Below are positions 15,984 through 24,312 of a DNA stretch of 64,000 bases, in pieces. The stretch is from NCBI GenBank assembly GCA_033283385.1, contig JAWMQQ010000002.1, positions 124,001-188,000 on the forward strand, written 5' to 3'. This DNA is from Mangrovimicrobium sp033283385 (GTDB lineage Bacteria > Pseudomonadota > Gammaproteobacteria > Pseudomonadales > Halieaceae). The notes under the pieces are model-generated. The model saw only the letters and a program-made list of their open reading frames with translations, made no database searches and was not told the DNA's origin. A program made the position numbers and the translations under genes. The first letter of the stretch is position 1. Each line of letters opens with the position of its first letter.

Positions 15984-17237
15984 TCAGTTGCTGCGCGTGC
16001 TGACGTTCACCGGCAGGCTGCTATAGGCGCAGTGGAAATAGCTGGGGCGCAGTACCGCGCGCTCCAGGTCGAAGCTGTAATCGCCGACCCGCGACAGGAA
16101 GGTCTCCACCAGCACGCGGATCTGCAGCCGGGCGATGTGCAGCCCCAGGCAGTGGTTGCGGCCCATGCCGAAGGCCAGCTGCTTGCGGAAGGGGCGGTTC
16201 CAGATAAATTCCTCGGAGTTCTCGAACTCGCGCTCGTCGCGGTTGGCGGATGTCACCAGCCCGGCCACGCGCTGGCCGGCTTTCATCGGCACGCCGGCGA
16301 TCACCACGTCCTCGTGGATGGTGCGCAGGAACCACTGGGCCGGCGCGCAGAAGCGCAGCATTTCCTCGGTGGCGATGGTCGCGCTCTCCGGCAGGCCTTC
16401 ACGCACCTCGGCCAGTTGCTGCGGCCGCCGGGAGAGTTCCAGCAGGCCCTGCGCCGCGACCTTGCCCGGGGTCTCGGTGTTGGCGATGAACGCGCAGGTC
16501 AGCTCGTCGGAGATTTCGCTGTCGGTGAGCGCGCGGCCCTCGTCGCGCGTGCGCAAATTGATCAGCCCGTCGTAAAGCGGCGCGCTGCCGTCCGCGCCCG
16601 CCGCGCGCCGCCGCTCGATGGCCGGCAGCATGTAGTGTTTTACCCGCGAAAACAGCTGGGCGTTGTCGATGCCGCCGCGCTCCGGGTCGTAGGCGGTGGT
16701 CGCGTTGACGGTCTCCAGCAGGCCGGGGGCTTCGGCGGGGTCCACGTCGAACAGCCTGCAGGTGAGCAGCGCGCTGAGCATGCCGCCGTAATCCAGGAAC
16801 AGGTCGAAGCTGCCGTTGGGCAGGTGCTCCTCCAGCAGTGCCGCCGCGGTGTCGCGGGTGAACTGCTCCAGCTGCGCCACCCCGCGCGGCGTGAAGGGCT
16901 GGGCGTGGGCGCGGCGGATATCCTCGTAGTAGGGGCTGTGCAGCAGGGTCATCGGCGCCAGCGGGTCCATCGAGGCCCAGGGCGGCTTGCCCCGGTGGTG
17001 CTGGCGCAGCACCTCGGGCATGGGGATGGAGGATTCCGTTGAGACCAGCGCGTTGCCCCGCGGCTGCAGCATCTCCTCGATATCGGCAAAGCGCGACAGC
17101 CAGTAGGTGTCGTACTGCGGCGTGTAGTAGACAGGGGCGGAGGCGCGCAGCTTGCGGTAGTAGGGGTAGGGGTTGGCCATGACCTCGATATCGAAGGGGT
17201 CGTAGCCGATTTCATCTGTGCTGTGTTCGACGGACAT
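15984..17237 (-). CDS. Cytochrome P450
   Basis: A 417-residue soluble bacterial class I type P450. The heme-binding loop FGMGRNHCLGLHIAR holds the thiolate ligand Cys363. The K-helix ExxR is seen in EEMLRF. The I-helix oxygen-activation segment reads ANTETP: the acid-alcohol pair (Glu-Thr) is kept, but the usual Gly is Asn. It would hydroxylate a hydrophobic substrate using a ferredoxin and reductase, neither of which is encoded nearby. The start ATG at 17237 gives a normal N-terminus. Sitting between a SnoaL gene and a PQQ alcohol dehydrogenase, it could create the alcohol that the dehydrogenase then oxidises; this is inference. Confidence 0.92.
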   Translation of the reverse strand: MSVEHSTDEIGYDPFDIEVMANPYPYYRKLRASAPVYYTPQYDTYWLSRFADIEEMLQPRGNALVSTESSIPMPEVLRQHHRGKPPWASMDPLAPMTLLHSPYYEDIRRAHAQPFTPRGVAQLEQFTRDTAAALLEEHLPNGSFDLFLDYGGMLSALLTCRLFDVDPAEAPGLLETVNATTAYDPERGGIDNAQLFSRVKHYMLPAIERRRAAGADGSAPLYDGLINLRTRDEGRALTDSEISDELTCAFIANTETPGKVAAQGLLELSRRPQQLAEVREGLPESATIATEEMLRFCAPAQWFLRTIHEDVVIAGVPMKAGQRVAGLVTSANRDEREFENSEEFIWNRPFRKQLAFGMGRNHCLGLHIARLQIRVLVETFLSRVGDYSFDLERAVLRPSYFHCAYSSLPVNVSTRSN

Positions 17238-17335
17238 ACAGTCACCAGCGGGGGTTTTGTTATCGTTTTTTTGTCAGTGTGATACTACTACCGGCAACGG
17301 CCGGGAACCAAAACAGCTGTTTCAGGACGCCGCGG

Positions 17336-17800
17336 TCAGGGCACCAGGACGCGGCCGTTGACGGTGGTCTCGCTGTACAGCTTGGTCAGGTGCGAGCTGG
17401 CGATACGCCACTGCCCGTCCTGCTTGCGATAGGTCTCGTGGTAGTGGCCGTAGCCCTTGTAAAAGCTTCCCGGGGAAACCAGGATGTCCTCCATCGGCCA
17501 GACCGCCCGCGCCTCGGTGTCCGACAGGATTTCGATTTCTGCGGCGTGGCCCTGGTGCACACTGCGGACCGGGTCCATGTGCGCCACCACGTAGTCCGCG
17601 ATCGCCTCGCGCCCGGTCAGCTTGTGGGATTCACGCGATTCCTCCGCCTGCGGGCTGAGGGTCAGGTCGAATTCCAGCGTGGCGTCCTCGGTGAACAGCG
17701 CCAGCCAGTCGTCCCACAGCTTGTAGTCCAGGGTGCGGAAGTAGCGCGCCTTGAGCTGCGCGATGGCGTGGGTCTCGAGCAGTTCCTGCAGTGCGTCCAT
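17336..17800 (-). CDS. SnoaL-like / NTF2-fold protein
   Basis: A 154-residue cone-shaped NTF2-like domain of the type called SnoaL or nuclear transport factor 2-like. Family features are the start LETHAIAQLKARYFRTLDYKLWDDW, the central VHQGHAAEIEI and the C-terminal GHYHETYRKQDGQWRI. Relatives include dehydratases, isomerases and non-catalytic binding proteins for aromatic, polyketide or steroid molecules. A paralog lies 1.7 kb upstream in the same operon and shares the GHYHETYR block. Substrate unknown. Confidence 0.82.
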   Translation of the reverse strand: MDALQELLETHAIAQLKARYFRTLDYKLWDDWLALFTEDATLEFDLTLSPQAEESRESHKLTGREAIADYVVAHMDPVRSVHQGHAAEIEILSDTEARAVWPMEDILVSPGSFYKGYGHYHETYRKQDGQWRIASSHLTKLYSETTVNGRVLVP

Positions 17801-17853
17801 CGGTGTGTCCTCCTGTTGCCTGTTGTTATCGGGAGGTTGTTTGCGGGCCTCGT

Positions 17854-18552
17854 TCAGCCCTGCGCCGGCGCCTCCGGGAAGCGCTCGCGCAGTTGCTCGA
17901 AGGCACCGCCGGGCCCTTCGGCCAGCCGCTTCTCGATCAAATCACAGGTCTCCTCCGGGCTGTGCTGCTGCGTATCCACCAGCAGGTCGACGCAGTCGTT
18001 GGCGTAACTGGCCTCGTAAAACCAGGGCCGCAGCCGGTTGAGCCGCTCGACGATGATGCGCACCGGGTCGTCTTTCCTGTCGAATTCCGCGGTGGGCAGC
18101 TTCTTGTCCATCTTGCGCTGGGCCACCCGCTCCATCAGCACCTCGTAGGGCGGCTTCAGCGAGACCAGCAGCACCGGCAGGCCCTGCAGGCGGTGGATGC
18201 AGTCCTGCAGGATGGGCGGGTCCTGCAGCATCAGGTGGTCGATGATGATATTGCAGCCCGCGCGCGAGGCGGCGGCCACCCACTCGTGGAAGGCGGCGAA
18301 GGCGCGCGTGCCCCACTCGTTGAACTCCCAGCGCAGGGGGCCGTCCGGGTCGTCCGGGTCCAGCGGTACCGCGCGGATGCCCTCGGCGCAGCGCGGGCCG
18401 TGGTGGCCGAACTTCGAGGGGAAGCTGCCGGCCATGAAGTGGTCTATGCCGAACAGCAGCCAGAAGTCCTCCGAGCGCTTGACGAAGGTCTCGCAGGTAG
18501 TGGACTTGCCGGAGCCGGAGGTGCCGCTGACGATGATGATCTGGCCGGGCAT
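17854..18552 (-). CDS. P-loop phosphotransferase (chloramphenicol-phosphotransferase-like fold)
   Basis: A 232-residue protein with a Walker A motif GTSGSGKST at residues 10-18, followed by GIDHFMAGSFPSKFGHHGPR. This combination, with the Asp soon after the first strand, resembles chloramphenicol 3-O-phosphotransferase-like and small-molecule kinase families. The ATG at 18552 is two nt after the stop codon of the upstream gene, and its ribosome-binding site GAGGAGGA lies inside that gene, so translation is coupled. It could phosphorylate a pathway intermediate or be a regulatory ATPase. Antibiotic resistance is only one possibility and nothing here specifically supports it. Confidence 0.72.
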   Translation of the reverse strand: MPGQIIIVSGTSGSGKSTTCETFVKRSEDFWLLFGIDHFMAGSFPSKFGHHGPRCAEGIRAVPLDPDDPDGPLRWEFNEWGTRAFAAFHEWVAAASRAGCNIIIDHLMLQDPPILQDCIHRLQGLPVLLVSLKPPYEVLMERVAQRKMDKKLPTAEFDRKDDPVRIIVERLNRLRPWFYEASYANDCVDLLVDTQQHSPEETCDLIEKRLAEGPGGAFEQLRERFPEAPAQG

Positions 18553-18554
18553 GC

Positions 18555-19496
18555 TCAGTCCTCCTCGCCGGGGAGCAGCTGGCCGCGGGCGATGCGCCGG
18601 AAGCGCAGCGCCGGGCAGAACTCCTGGTTGTCGCCCCAGTGGGTGACGCCGTCCCAGTCCCACTCCACCAGCGACCACACCACGGTGTGGTCCGTGTAGC
18701 CGGTGAAGATGAAGCCCTCGTCGATGCTGCCGGTGGCGCGCAGCTCGCGGCCGAGCTTGTCGGTCGCTTCGAACACCACTGTCTTCGGCCCGTAAGTGCT
18801 GAATTCCTCGATATAGCGAGCTCCGGAGGCGAGGCTGGACAACTCGCCGTCGCGGTAGAGGTAGCCGCCGATCACTTTCTGCTTGTCGCCCTTGCCCATG
18901 GCGATGGCGTGGAAGGAACTGTCGGCCGCGATACCCCAGAAGTAACCGCCGGTAGACAGGGAGGCGTAGTCGCGGGCGCCGAAGGAGGTGTCGCGCATGG
19001 AGAAGCAGTCGATGGCGAACTCCTCGCCGCAGCTGCGCAGGGTGCCGGTCATGCGCCCGGGCTGCTCGATATGGAACTTGGCGGTGGCCTGCTGGCCGGC
19101 GTCGCCGGTTTTCAGTTCGTGCATGGGGCCGATGGCGTTCCACTCCAGTTCGAAGGCGAGGTCGTCGTGGTCGTAGCTCAGGGCGTAGCGGGTCAGCGGT
19201 TCCAGCACTTTCACCGACAGCGAGGTGTTGGTGGTCATGTTGAACTTCTCGCTGCCCGGCGGGCGCGCCTGCAGGTGGGCCCAGTTGTAGTGGCGGCAGT
19301 CCCAGCTGTTGAGGCCGCTGGCGTCCCACAGGATGGGGCCGCCGTTGAGCATGTTCATGTTGGGGCGGAAGTAGTACTGGATCATGCCGTGGATGCGGCG
19401 CTCGGGAATCGACACCGAGAACCAGACGCTCTCGTTCCAGTAGGGACTGTCGCTGGGTGCGTCGCAGAAGCGATCGGCCTGGGGCAGGTTTTGCAT
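18555..19496 (-). CDS. Hypothetical protein, CrtC/AttH lipocalin-like
   Basis: A 313-residue protein without signal peptide or membrane segment, rich in aromatic residues and beta-strand patterns (PYWNESVWFSVSIPE, GGYFWGIAADSSFHAIAMGK). The pattern resembles the hydroxyneurosporene-dehydrogenase (CrtC)/AttH double-lipocalin proteins often found in terpenoid and aromatic catabolic clusters. I cannot confirm the family without a profile search. I placed the start at the ATG at 19496, with AAGGTAA upstream; a longer open frame to 19667 adds a low-complexity tail overlapping the SnoaL gene. It sits 16 nt after that gene and two nt before the phosphotransferase gene. Confidence 0.6.
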   Translation of the reverse strand: MQNLPQADRFCDAPSDSPYWNESVWFSVSIPERRIHGMIQYYFRPNMNMLNGGPILWDASGLNSWDCRHYNWAHLQARPPGSEKFNMTTNTSLSVKVLEPLTRYALSYDHDDLAFELEWNAIGPMHELKTGDAGQQATAKFHIEQPGRMTGTLRSCGEEFAIDCFSMRDTSFGARDYASLSTGGYFWGIAADSSFHAIAMGKGDKQKVIGGYLYRDGELSSLASGARYIEEFSTYGPKTVVFEATDKLGRELRATGSIDEGFIFTGYTDHTVVWSLVEWDWDGVTHWGDNQEFCPALRFRRIARGQLLPGEED

Positions 19497-19512
19497 GGGT
19501 ATTACCTTGTCA

Positions 19513-19950
19513 TTACTCGCGCTCGATATCGAGGCGCAGTCGGGTGAGGCTGAGGGTGGCGATGCGCCATTGGCCTTGCTCGCGGCGGTAGGTCTCGTGG
19601 TAGTGGCCGCGGCCGACGATGGACTTCCAGCCCTCGCGCGGGTGTTTGTCCTCCCACTCGATGACATCCTGCATCGCCCAGATGCCGGTGGCGTTGTCGG
19701 CGTCGAGGATATCGATCTCGGCGGTGAAGCCCTGGTGGCAGGAGACGCTGTTTTCCAGCGAGTTCTGCAGGCTCGCGGCGAAGGCGTCGCCGCCCTCCAG
19801 CCAGGTCTCGCCGCCGGGGGAGACCACGCGCATGTCCGCGGTGAAAACCGTGGGCAGCAGGTCCCACTGCTTGGTATCCATGTAGCGGAAATAGCGGGCT
19901 TTCAGGTGGCGAATCGCCTCGATGGCTTCGAGTTGCTCGATCGCGGTCAT
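19513..19950 (-). CDS. SnoaL-like / NTF2-fold protein (paralog)
   Basis: A 145-residue NTF2-like domain protein. It shares with the protein encoded at 17336-17800 the N-terminal IRHLKARYFRYMDTKQWD, the central CHQGFTAEIDILD and the C-terminal GHYHETYRREQGQWRI. The pair presumably arose by duplication within the cluster. Roles may be dehydratase, isomerase or ligand binding on a ring-containing substrate. The gene is 79 nt downstream of the PQQ dehydrogenase gene and 16 nt before the CrtC-like gene. Confidence 0.82.
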   Translation of the reverse strand: MTAIEQLEAIEAIRHLKARYFRYMDTKQWDLLPTVFTADMRVVSPGGETWLEGGDAFAASLQNSLENSVSCHQGFTAEIDILDADNATGIWAMQDVIEWEDKHPREGWKSIVGRGHYHETYRREQGQWRIATLSLTRLRLDIERE

Positions 19951-20029
19951 GGTGTCCTCGTCGCGGGGTCGCCGGTTAAACGAACCGTATGGTACTTAAA
20001 GTTGCGCCCGGCTGTCTTGCCCCTGCCGG

Positions 20030-21946
20030 TCAGCGCGGTAGCCGGTAGGCGCGCACCGCGTCACTGCGCTTGCCGCCGTAGACGCTGTGGCCGCCGGCCG
20101 CCACCACCAGGTACTGCACGCCGTCGATCGCGTAGGTCACGGGAACGGAGTTGGCCGGCGCGGGCAGGTCGTCCCGCCACAGCACCTCGCCGCTGGCGAG
20201 GTCGAAGGCGCGCAGCCAGCCGTCGGTGGAGTAGCCGATGAACACCACGCCGCCGGCGGTGAGCAGGGGCGAGCCGCCGCCGGGCGCGCCGAGCTCCCAG
20301 TCCAACGGCACCGGCGCCAGTTCGCGGATGCTGCCCAGCGGCACTTCCCAGAGGATCTTCCTGTTCACCACGTCCAGCGCTGTCAGCGCGGCCCAGGGCG
20401 GCTGCGAGCACGGCGCGCCCAGCGGCGAGAGCAGCGGCTCGATCTGCGGCGCGTAGGGCGAGCCCGGGTTCTCGAAGGTCATTTTGCCGGAGGCCTCGAT
20501 CTTCATGCCGCCCTCGAGCTTCAGCTGGTCGCGCGGAATCAGGGTGAGGATGTTCGGCACGCGGTTGCTGGGCACGACCACCACGCCGCCGGCAGCATCC
20601 CAGGCGCCGCCGCCCCAGTTGGGACCGCCGCCGAAGCCGGGGGAAGTCACCGTGCCCTGCAGGCTGGCGGGCATGTAGATCGGGCCGTGGAGATGGTCTT
20701 CCACCCGCTTGCGGCAGAAGTATTCGTCGATGGGGGTGAATCCCCAGGCGTCATCGGGCGAGAATCCCTGCGGCGCCAGTGTCGGCATGCCCTCGGGGAA
20801 GGGCTGGGTGGGCGAGAGCTGCTCGCCGGGCGCCTTGCCGGCCTGCGGCACCGGGCGCTCGACCATCGGCACCAGCGGTTCGCCGGTGGCGCGGTCGAAG
20901 ATGAACACCAGCCCCTGCTTGGTGTTCTGCAGCAGGGCGGGGACCGGCACGCCACCCTTCGGGTAGTCGATCAGCATCGGCCGGGTGGGAATGTCGTAGT
21001 CGAAGACGTTGTGGTGCACCAGCTGCTGGTGCCACACCACCTCGCCGGTGGCGCCGCGCAGGGCGACCACGGAAGTCGTGTAGTGATTGTCGCCGGGGCG
21101 GTTGCCGCCGTAGAAGTCGTCCGAGGCGCTGGTGGTGGGCAGGTAGACGAGGTCCAGTTGCTCGTCCACCGCCATGGAGCTCCACACATTGCCCTGGCCG
21201 AAGCCGTCGGTACCCTTGCCCCAGCTCGCCATGGCGGGGTCGTTGGGGTCGCGCGGCAGCGGGTCGAACTGCCACAGGTAATCGCCGCTGCGCGCGTCGT
21301 AGGCGAGCACGCGGCCCGAGGGGGCGTCGACCCGCTGGCTGTCGAGCACGGCGGAGCCGACCACCACCACGCCATTGACGACCGCCGGGTCCGAACCGGC
21401 GGCGACCTCGCCCGGGAACAGTTCGGGCTTGCTGGTGGGCAGTTTCACCGCGCCGTTGTCGCCGAAATTCTCGCAGGCCCTGCCGTCGCCGGCGTCGATG
21501 GCCAGCAGGCGGTAGTCGTCGGTGCCGAGGAACAGCCGCGTGCGGCAGTGGCTGCCGGCTGGTGCGCTGTCGTCCCGCCAGGCGGTGACGCCGCGGCACT
21601 TCTTGGTCATGGATTGCGATTTGCCGGGATCGAACACCCAGCGCTGCTCGCCGCTGGCCGGGTCCAGCGCGATCAGGCGGCGCTCGATGCTGCAGATGAT
21701 GAGGTTGCCGTCCACCAGGGTGGGATGGTCCTCGAAGGCGACCAGGCCGGGGAAATCGGCCGGGGGCAGGTCGCCGGTGTGGTATTCCCAGGCCAGCTCC
21801 AGCGAGCCGACGTTGTCGCGGGTGATCTGCTGCAGCGGTGAATAATGGGTGCCGGTGAGGTGGTCGTCCGGCAGCGAACCGGCGTGCGCGCCCAGGCACA
21901 GCGACAGCAGCGAAAGTGCCGTTGCGCGGCGGGTGGTGCGGGTCAT
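20030..21946 (-). CDS. PQQ-dependent dehydrogenase (soluble glucose-dehydrogenase / mGDH-like propeller)
   Basis: A 638-residue exported protein. The signal peptide ends near LGAHA (residue 22), followed by a complete PQQ propeller with no cytochrome domain and no N-terminal membrane helices. Blade signatures include THYSPLQQITRDNVGSLELAW, RRLIALDPASGEQRWVFDP and HHNVFDYDIPTRP. The last resembles the active-site strand of the membrane glucose dehydrogenase family, but the membrane anchor of true mGDH is missing. It would oxidise an alcohol, sugar or aldehyde in the periplasm. Its ATG overlaps the MFS stop codon (ATGA), with GAAGGAG upstream, so the two are translationally coupled. Confidence 0.85.
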   Translation of the reverse strand: MTRTTRRATALSLLSLCLGAHAGSLPDDHLTGTHYSPLQQITRDNVGSLELAWEYHTGDLPPADFPGLVAFEDHPTLVDGNLIICSIERRLIALDPASGEQRWVFDPGKSQSMTKKCRGVTAWRDDSAPAGSHCRTRLFLGTDDYRLLAIDAGDGRACENFGDNGAVKLPTSKPELFPGEVAAGSDPAVVNGVVVVGSAVLDSQRVDAPSGRVLAYDARSGDYLWQFDPLPRDPNDPAMASWGKGTDGFGQGNVWSSMAVDEQLDLVYLPTTSASDDFYGGNRPGDNHYTTSVVALRGATGEVVWHQQLVHHNVFDYDIPTRPMLIDYPKGGVPVPALLQNTKQGLVFIFDRATGEPLVPMVERPVPQAGKAPGEQLSPTQPFPEGMPTLAPQGFSPDDAWGFTPIDEYFCRKRVEDHLHGPIYMPASLQGTVTSPGFGGGPNWGGGAWDAAGGVVVVPSNRVPNILTLIPRDQLKLEGGMKIEASGKMTFENPGSPYAPQIEPLLSPLGAPCSQPPWAALTALDVVNRKILWEVPLGSIRELAPVPLDWELGAPGGGSPLLTAGGVVFIGYSTDGWLRAFDLASGEVLWRDDLPAPANSVPVTYAIDGVQYLVVAAGGHSVYGGKRSDAVRAYRLPR

Positions 21947-23181
21947 GCGGTGGCTCCTTCTGCCAGTTGGAGACGCGAGGCGGGGAACTGGCGCAGGCGT
22001 ATAAAATTCAGCGCGCCGATGAAGGCGCTGGCGCTGGCGATGCCCATGAACACGCTGAAGCTGTCGGAGTGGCGCAGGGTCAGGCTGAGCAGCATGGAGC
22101 CCATGCCGATGGCCACGCCCACGGCGCTGGTCAGCAGGCCCACCACGCTGCTGTAGATCTCCAGCGGGAAGTAGCGCGCGGTGGCGTAGGCCAGCACGTC
22201 CGCCTCGCCGCCGAAGGACAGCCCCAGCAGCGCCACCGCCAGCCCCAGCGCGAACAGCGCCGTGGTGTCGGTGGACAGGATGATCAGGCCGATGCCCGGC
22301 AGCCCCATCACCACCGCAGCCACCAGCCAGGTGGGCAGGCGATCCAGCGCGACACCGGCGCCGAAGCGTCCGGCCAGCACGCCGGCGGCGAACACCGAGA
22401 CCATGTAGCCCGCCTGGGCCGAACTGACGCCGTGTTCCAGCAGCATCACCTTCACCTGGGAGAAGGCCAGGGCGTGGGGCAGGCTGCACAGGAAGGCGCC
22501 GATGAGAATGATCCAGAAGGCGGGACTGGCGAAAATGCCGCTGTAATCCTTGCGCGCGCTGCGCCGGGCGCGCTGGGCCGGCGGCACCTGCTGCTCGCGC
22601 GGCAGGAGCAGCAGCGTGAACACTCCCATGACCAGCGAGAATCCCGCCAGCGCCTGGTAGCCGGCGCGCCAGCCGTGGGCGTCGTTGAAGGCCGTGAGCA
22701 GCGGGCTGGCCAAGGCGCCGACCAGCGCGGGGCCGCAGGCGCAGACCGCCAGCGCCAGCCCGCGTGCGAGGCTGAACTGTACGGCGACCACGCGGCTGTA
22801 CACCGTGGTGGTGGTGCTCATGCTGGCGAAGGACTGAAACAGGATGATCGCGTAGAACACGCGGATATCGCCGCCCATCACACTGAAGAGAATCAGGCTG
22901 GCGGGATAACCGAGAATGCCGATAAATGCCAGCGGGCGCACGCCGAACAGGTCGGTGAGCCGTCCCACCAGCGGGATCAGTACCAGGGTGACCATGTTCA
23001 GCGCGCCCATCAGGGCGAACTCGGACTTGCTCCAGCCGAAGGCGTCCAGCAGGTAGGGGCCGAAAATACTGCTGACATACGCGTTCAGCGACAGTCCTGC
23101 GCTCAAGCCCAGGGTGGCTGCGGCGAGCGCGCGCCAGCCCGAGCGGAACTCGCGCAGGTAGGCGGAGCGGTTGGCGTTCAC
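21943..23181 (-). CDS. Major facilitator superfamily transporter
   Basis: A 412-residue membrane protein with about twelve hydrophobic helices. The cytoplasmic loop after helix 2 reads GRLTDLFGVRPL, the MFS signature (G-x3-D-x2-G-x-R). It resembles the monocarboxylate/oxalate-formate branch in general pattern (start WRALAAATLGLSAGLSLNAYVSSIFGP). The start is GTG at 23181, overlapping the stop of the upstream oxidoreductase gene (GTGA), and the end overlaps the PQQ dehydrogenase start (ATGA). These overlaps suggest uptake of the substrate metabolised by the cluster. The specific cargo is unknown. Confidence 0.88.
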   Translation of the reverse strand: MNANRSAYLREFRSGWRALAAATLGLSAGLSLNAYVSSIFGPYLLDAFGWSKSEFALMGALNMVTLVLIPLVGRLTDLFGVRPLAFIGILGYPASLILFSVMGGDIRVFYAIILFQSFASMSTTTTVYSRVVAVQFSLARGLALAVCACGPALVGALASPLLTAFNDAHGWRAGYQALAGFSLVMGVFTLLLLPREQQVPPAQRARRSARKDYSGIFASPAFWIILIGAFLCSLPHALAFSQVKVMLLEHGVSSAQAGYMVSVFAAGVLAGRFGAGVALDRLPTWLVAAVVMGLPGIGLIILSTDTTALFALGLAVALLGLSFGGEADVLAYATARYFPLEIYSSVVGLLTSAVGVAIGMGSMLLSLTLRHSDSFSVFMGIASASAFIGALNFIRLRQFPASRLQLAEGATA

Positions 23182-24170
23182 TCCCCGGTGACCGTGAGCA
23201 CGATCTTGCCGACCTGGCTGTTGCCTTCCAGGTAGCGATAGGCTTCCACGACGTCTTCCAGCCCGAAGGTGCGGTCCACCAGCGGTCGCAGCGCACCGGA
23301 GGCGAGGCCGGCGTAGATGTAATCGATGGCGCGCTGGCGCAGCGCCGGGTCCTCGAACAACTCATAGGCTGCGAAACCGCGCAGGGTGAGGCCGTAGTAC
23401 ATCACCAGCTGCAACGGCAGGGTCGCCTCGCCGCCGCCGAGTTCGCCGTAGAGAATCACCGTGCCGCGGGGCGTGAGCGCGCTCATCAGGTTTGCCAGTG
23501 CCTGCCCGCCGACGGCGTCGAAGGCCAGCCGCGCGCCGCTGTCGCCGGTGATGCGCCGCACTTCGGCGGCCACATCCTGTTCCTCGCTGACGACCACATG
23601 TGCCGCGCCCTGCGCTTTCAGTGCGGACTCCTTGTCGCGACGGCGGGTGACGGCGATGGTCGTCGCTCCTGCAGCGTTGGCGATCTGGATTGCCGCGAGG
23701 CCGACGGAGGACGAGGCGGCGGTGATCACCACGGCATCCCCCGCGGCGATATTGCCGACGGCGACCAGCGCATAGGCGGTGAGGTACTGCATCCAGGTGG
23801 CGGCGGCTTCAGTCATCGCCTGCCCATCCGGCACTTTCACCAGCATCTGCGCCGGGTAGAGGATGGATTCCGCGCAGGTGCCGTACTGTTCCATGGAAAG
23901 GCCCGGCAAAGTGGCCACCCGGTCACCTGCCGAGAATTCCTCTACGCCCTCGCCGACCGCGTCGACGACACCGGCCGCTTCATAGCCGATGCGCGAGGGC
24001 AGTTGCGGCGCGCCGAAGGCGCCGCTGCGGAACATGCTCTCCACCCGGTTGAGGCCGATGGCGTCGACGCGGATGCGCACCTCGCCCGGGGCGGGCTGCG
24101 GTTCTGGCAGGGAATCGAGGCGCAGGACGTCCGGGCCGCCGGACTCGTGGAACCGTACGACTTTTATCAT
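23178..24170 (-). CDS. Zinc-less medium-chain alcohol dehydrogenase / quinone oxidoreductase family protein
   Basis: A 330-residue NAD(P)H-dependent oxidoreductase of the quinone oxidoreductase (QOR) type. It has the GroES-like N-terminal domain with IGYEAAGVVDAVGEG, and a Rossmann segment ITAASSSVGLAAIQIANAAG that binds the dinucleotide. The typical C-terminal VGKIVLTV is present. The zinc-ligand cysteines of classical alcohol dehydrogenases are absent, so alkene or quinone reduction is more likely than alcohol oxidation. It is the first gene of the ten-gene minus-strand cluster. A 14-bp palindrome lies 62 nt upstream of its ATG and could be the operator of the whole unit. Confidence 0.87.
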   Translation of the reverse strand: MIKVVRFHESGGPDVLRLDSLPEPQPAPGEVRIRVDAIGLNRVESMFRSGAFGAPQLPSRIGYEAAGVVDAVGEGVEEFSAGDRVATLPGLSMEQYGTCAESILYPAQMLVKVPDGQAMTEAAATWMQYLTAYALVAVGNIAAGDAVVITAASSSVGLAAIQIANAAGATTIAVTRRRDKESALKAQGAAHVVVSEEQDVAAEVRRITGDSGARLAFDAVGGQALANLMSALTPRGTVILYGELGGGEATLPLQLVMYYGLTLRGFAAYELFEDPALRQRAIDYIYAGLASGALRPLVDRTFGLEDVVEAYRYLEGNSQVGKIVLTVTGE

Positions 24171-24231
24171 TATGGGTCGTGCTCGTGGGGTTAAACGTCT
24201 GGCACGCTAGCAACCGTCCGGCGGCCAGTCA

Positions 24232-24245
24232 ACAACAGCTGTTGT
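24232..24245. promoter_or_regulatory. 14-bp perfect palindrome between divergent genes
   Basis: ACAACAGCTGTTGT reads the same on both strands. It lies between the first gene of the long minus-strand cluster and the divergent serine-protease gene. Its position fits an operator for the catabolic cluster, but no regulator gene is adjacent. Confidence 0.4.
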
Positions 24246-24312
24246 CAGGCCCTCGCCGGCCCGGGAAATCTGGTAAGGTGGCCGGTTCCTGAATAGCAAA
24301 TCGACGAATCCC

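Noticed and set aside
13927..16026. Long plus-strand frame opposite the quinohemoprotein dehydrogenase
   Set aside because: Antisense shadow in GC-rich DNA; the minus strand holds the heme motif and signal peptide of a real enzyme.
17854..18552. Dedicated chloramphenicol resistance gene
   Set aside because: Only the P-loop fold and an Asp segment match; the gene is embedded in a catabolic operon, so small-molecule or regulatory phosphorylation is at least as likely.
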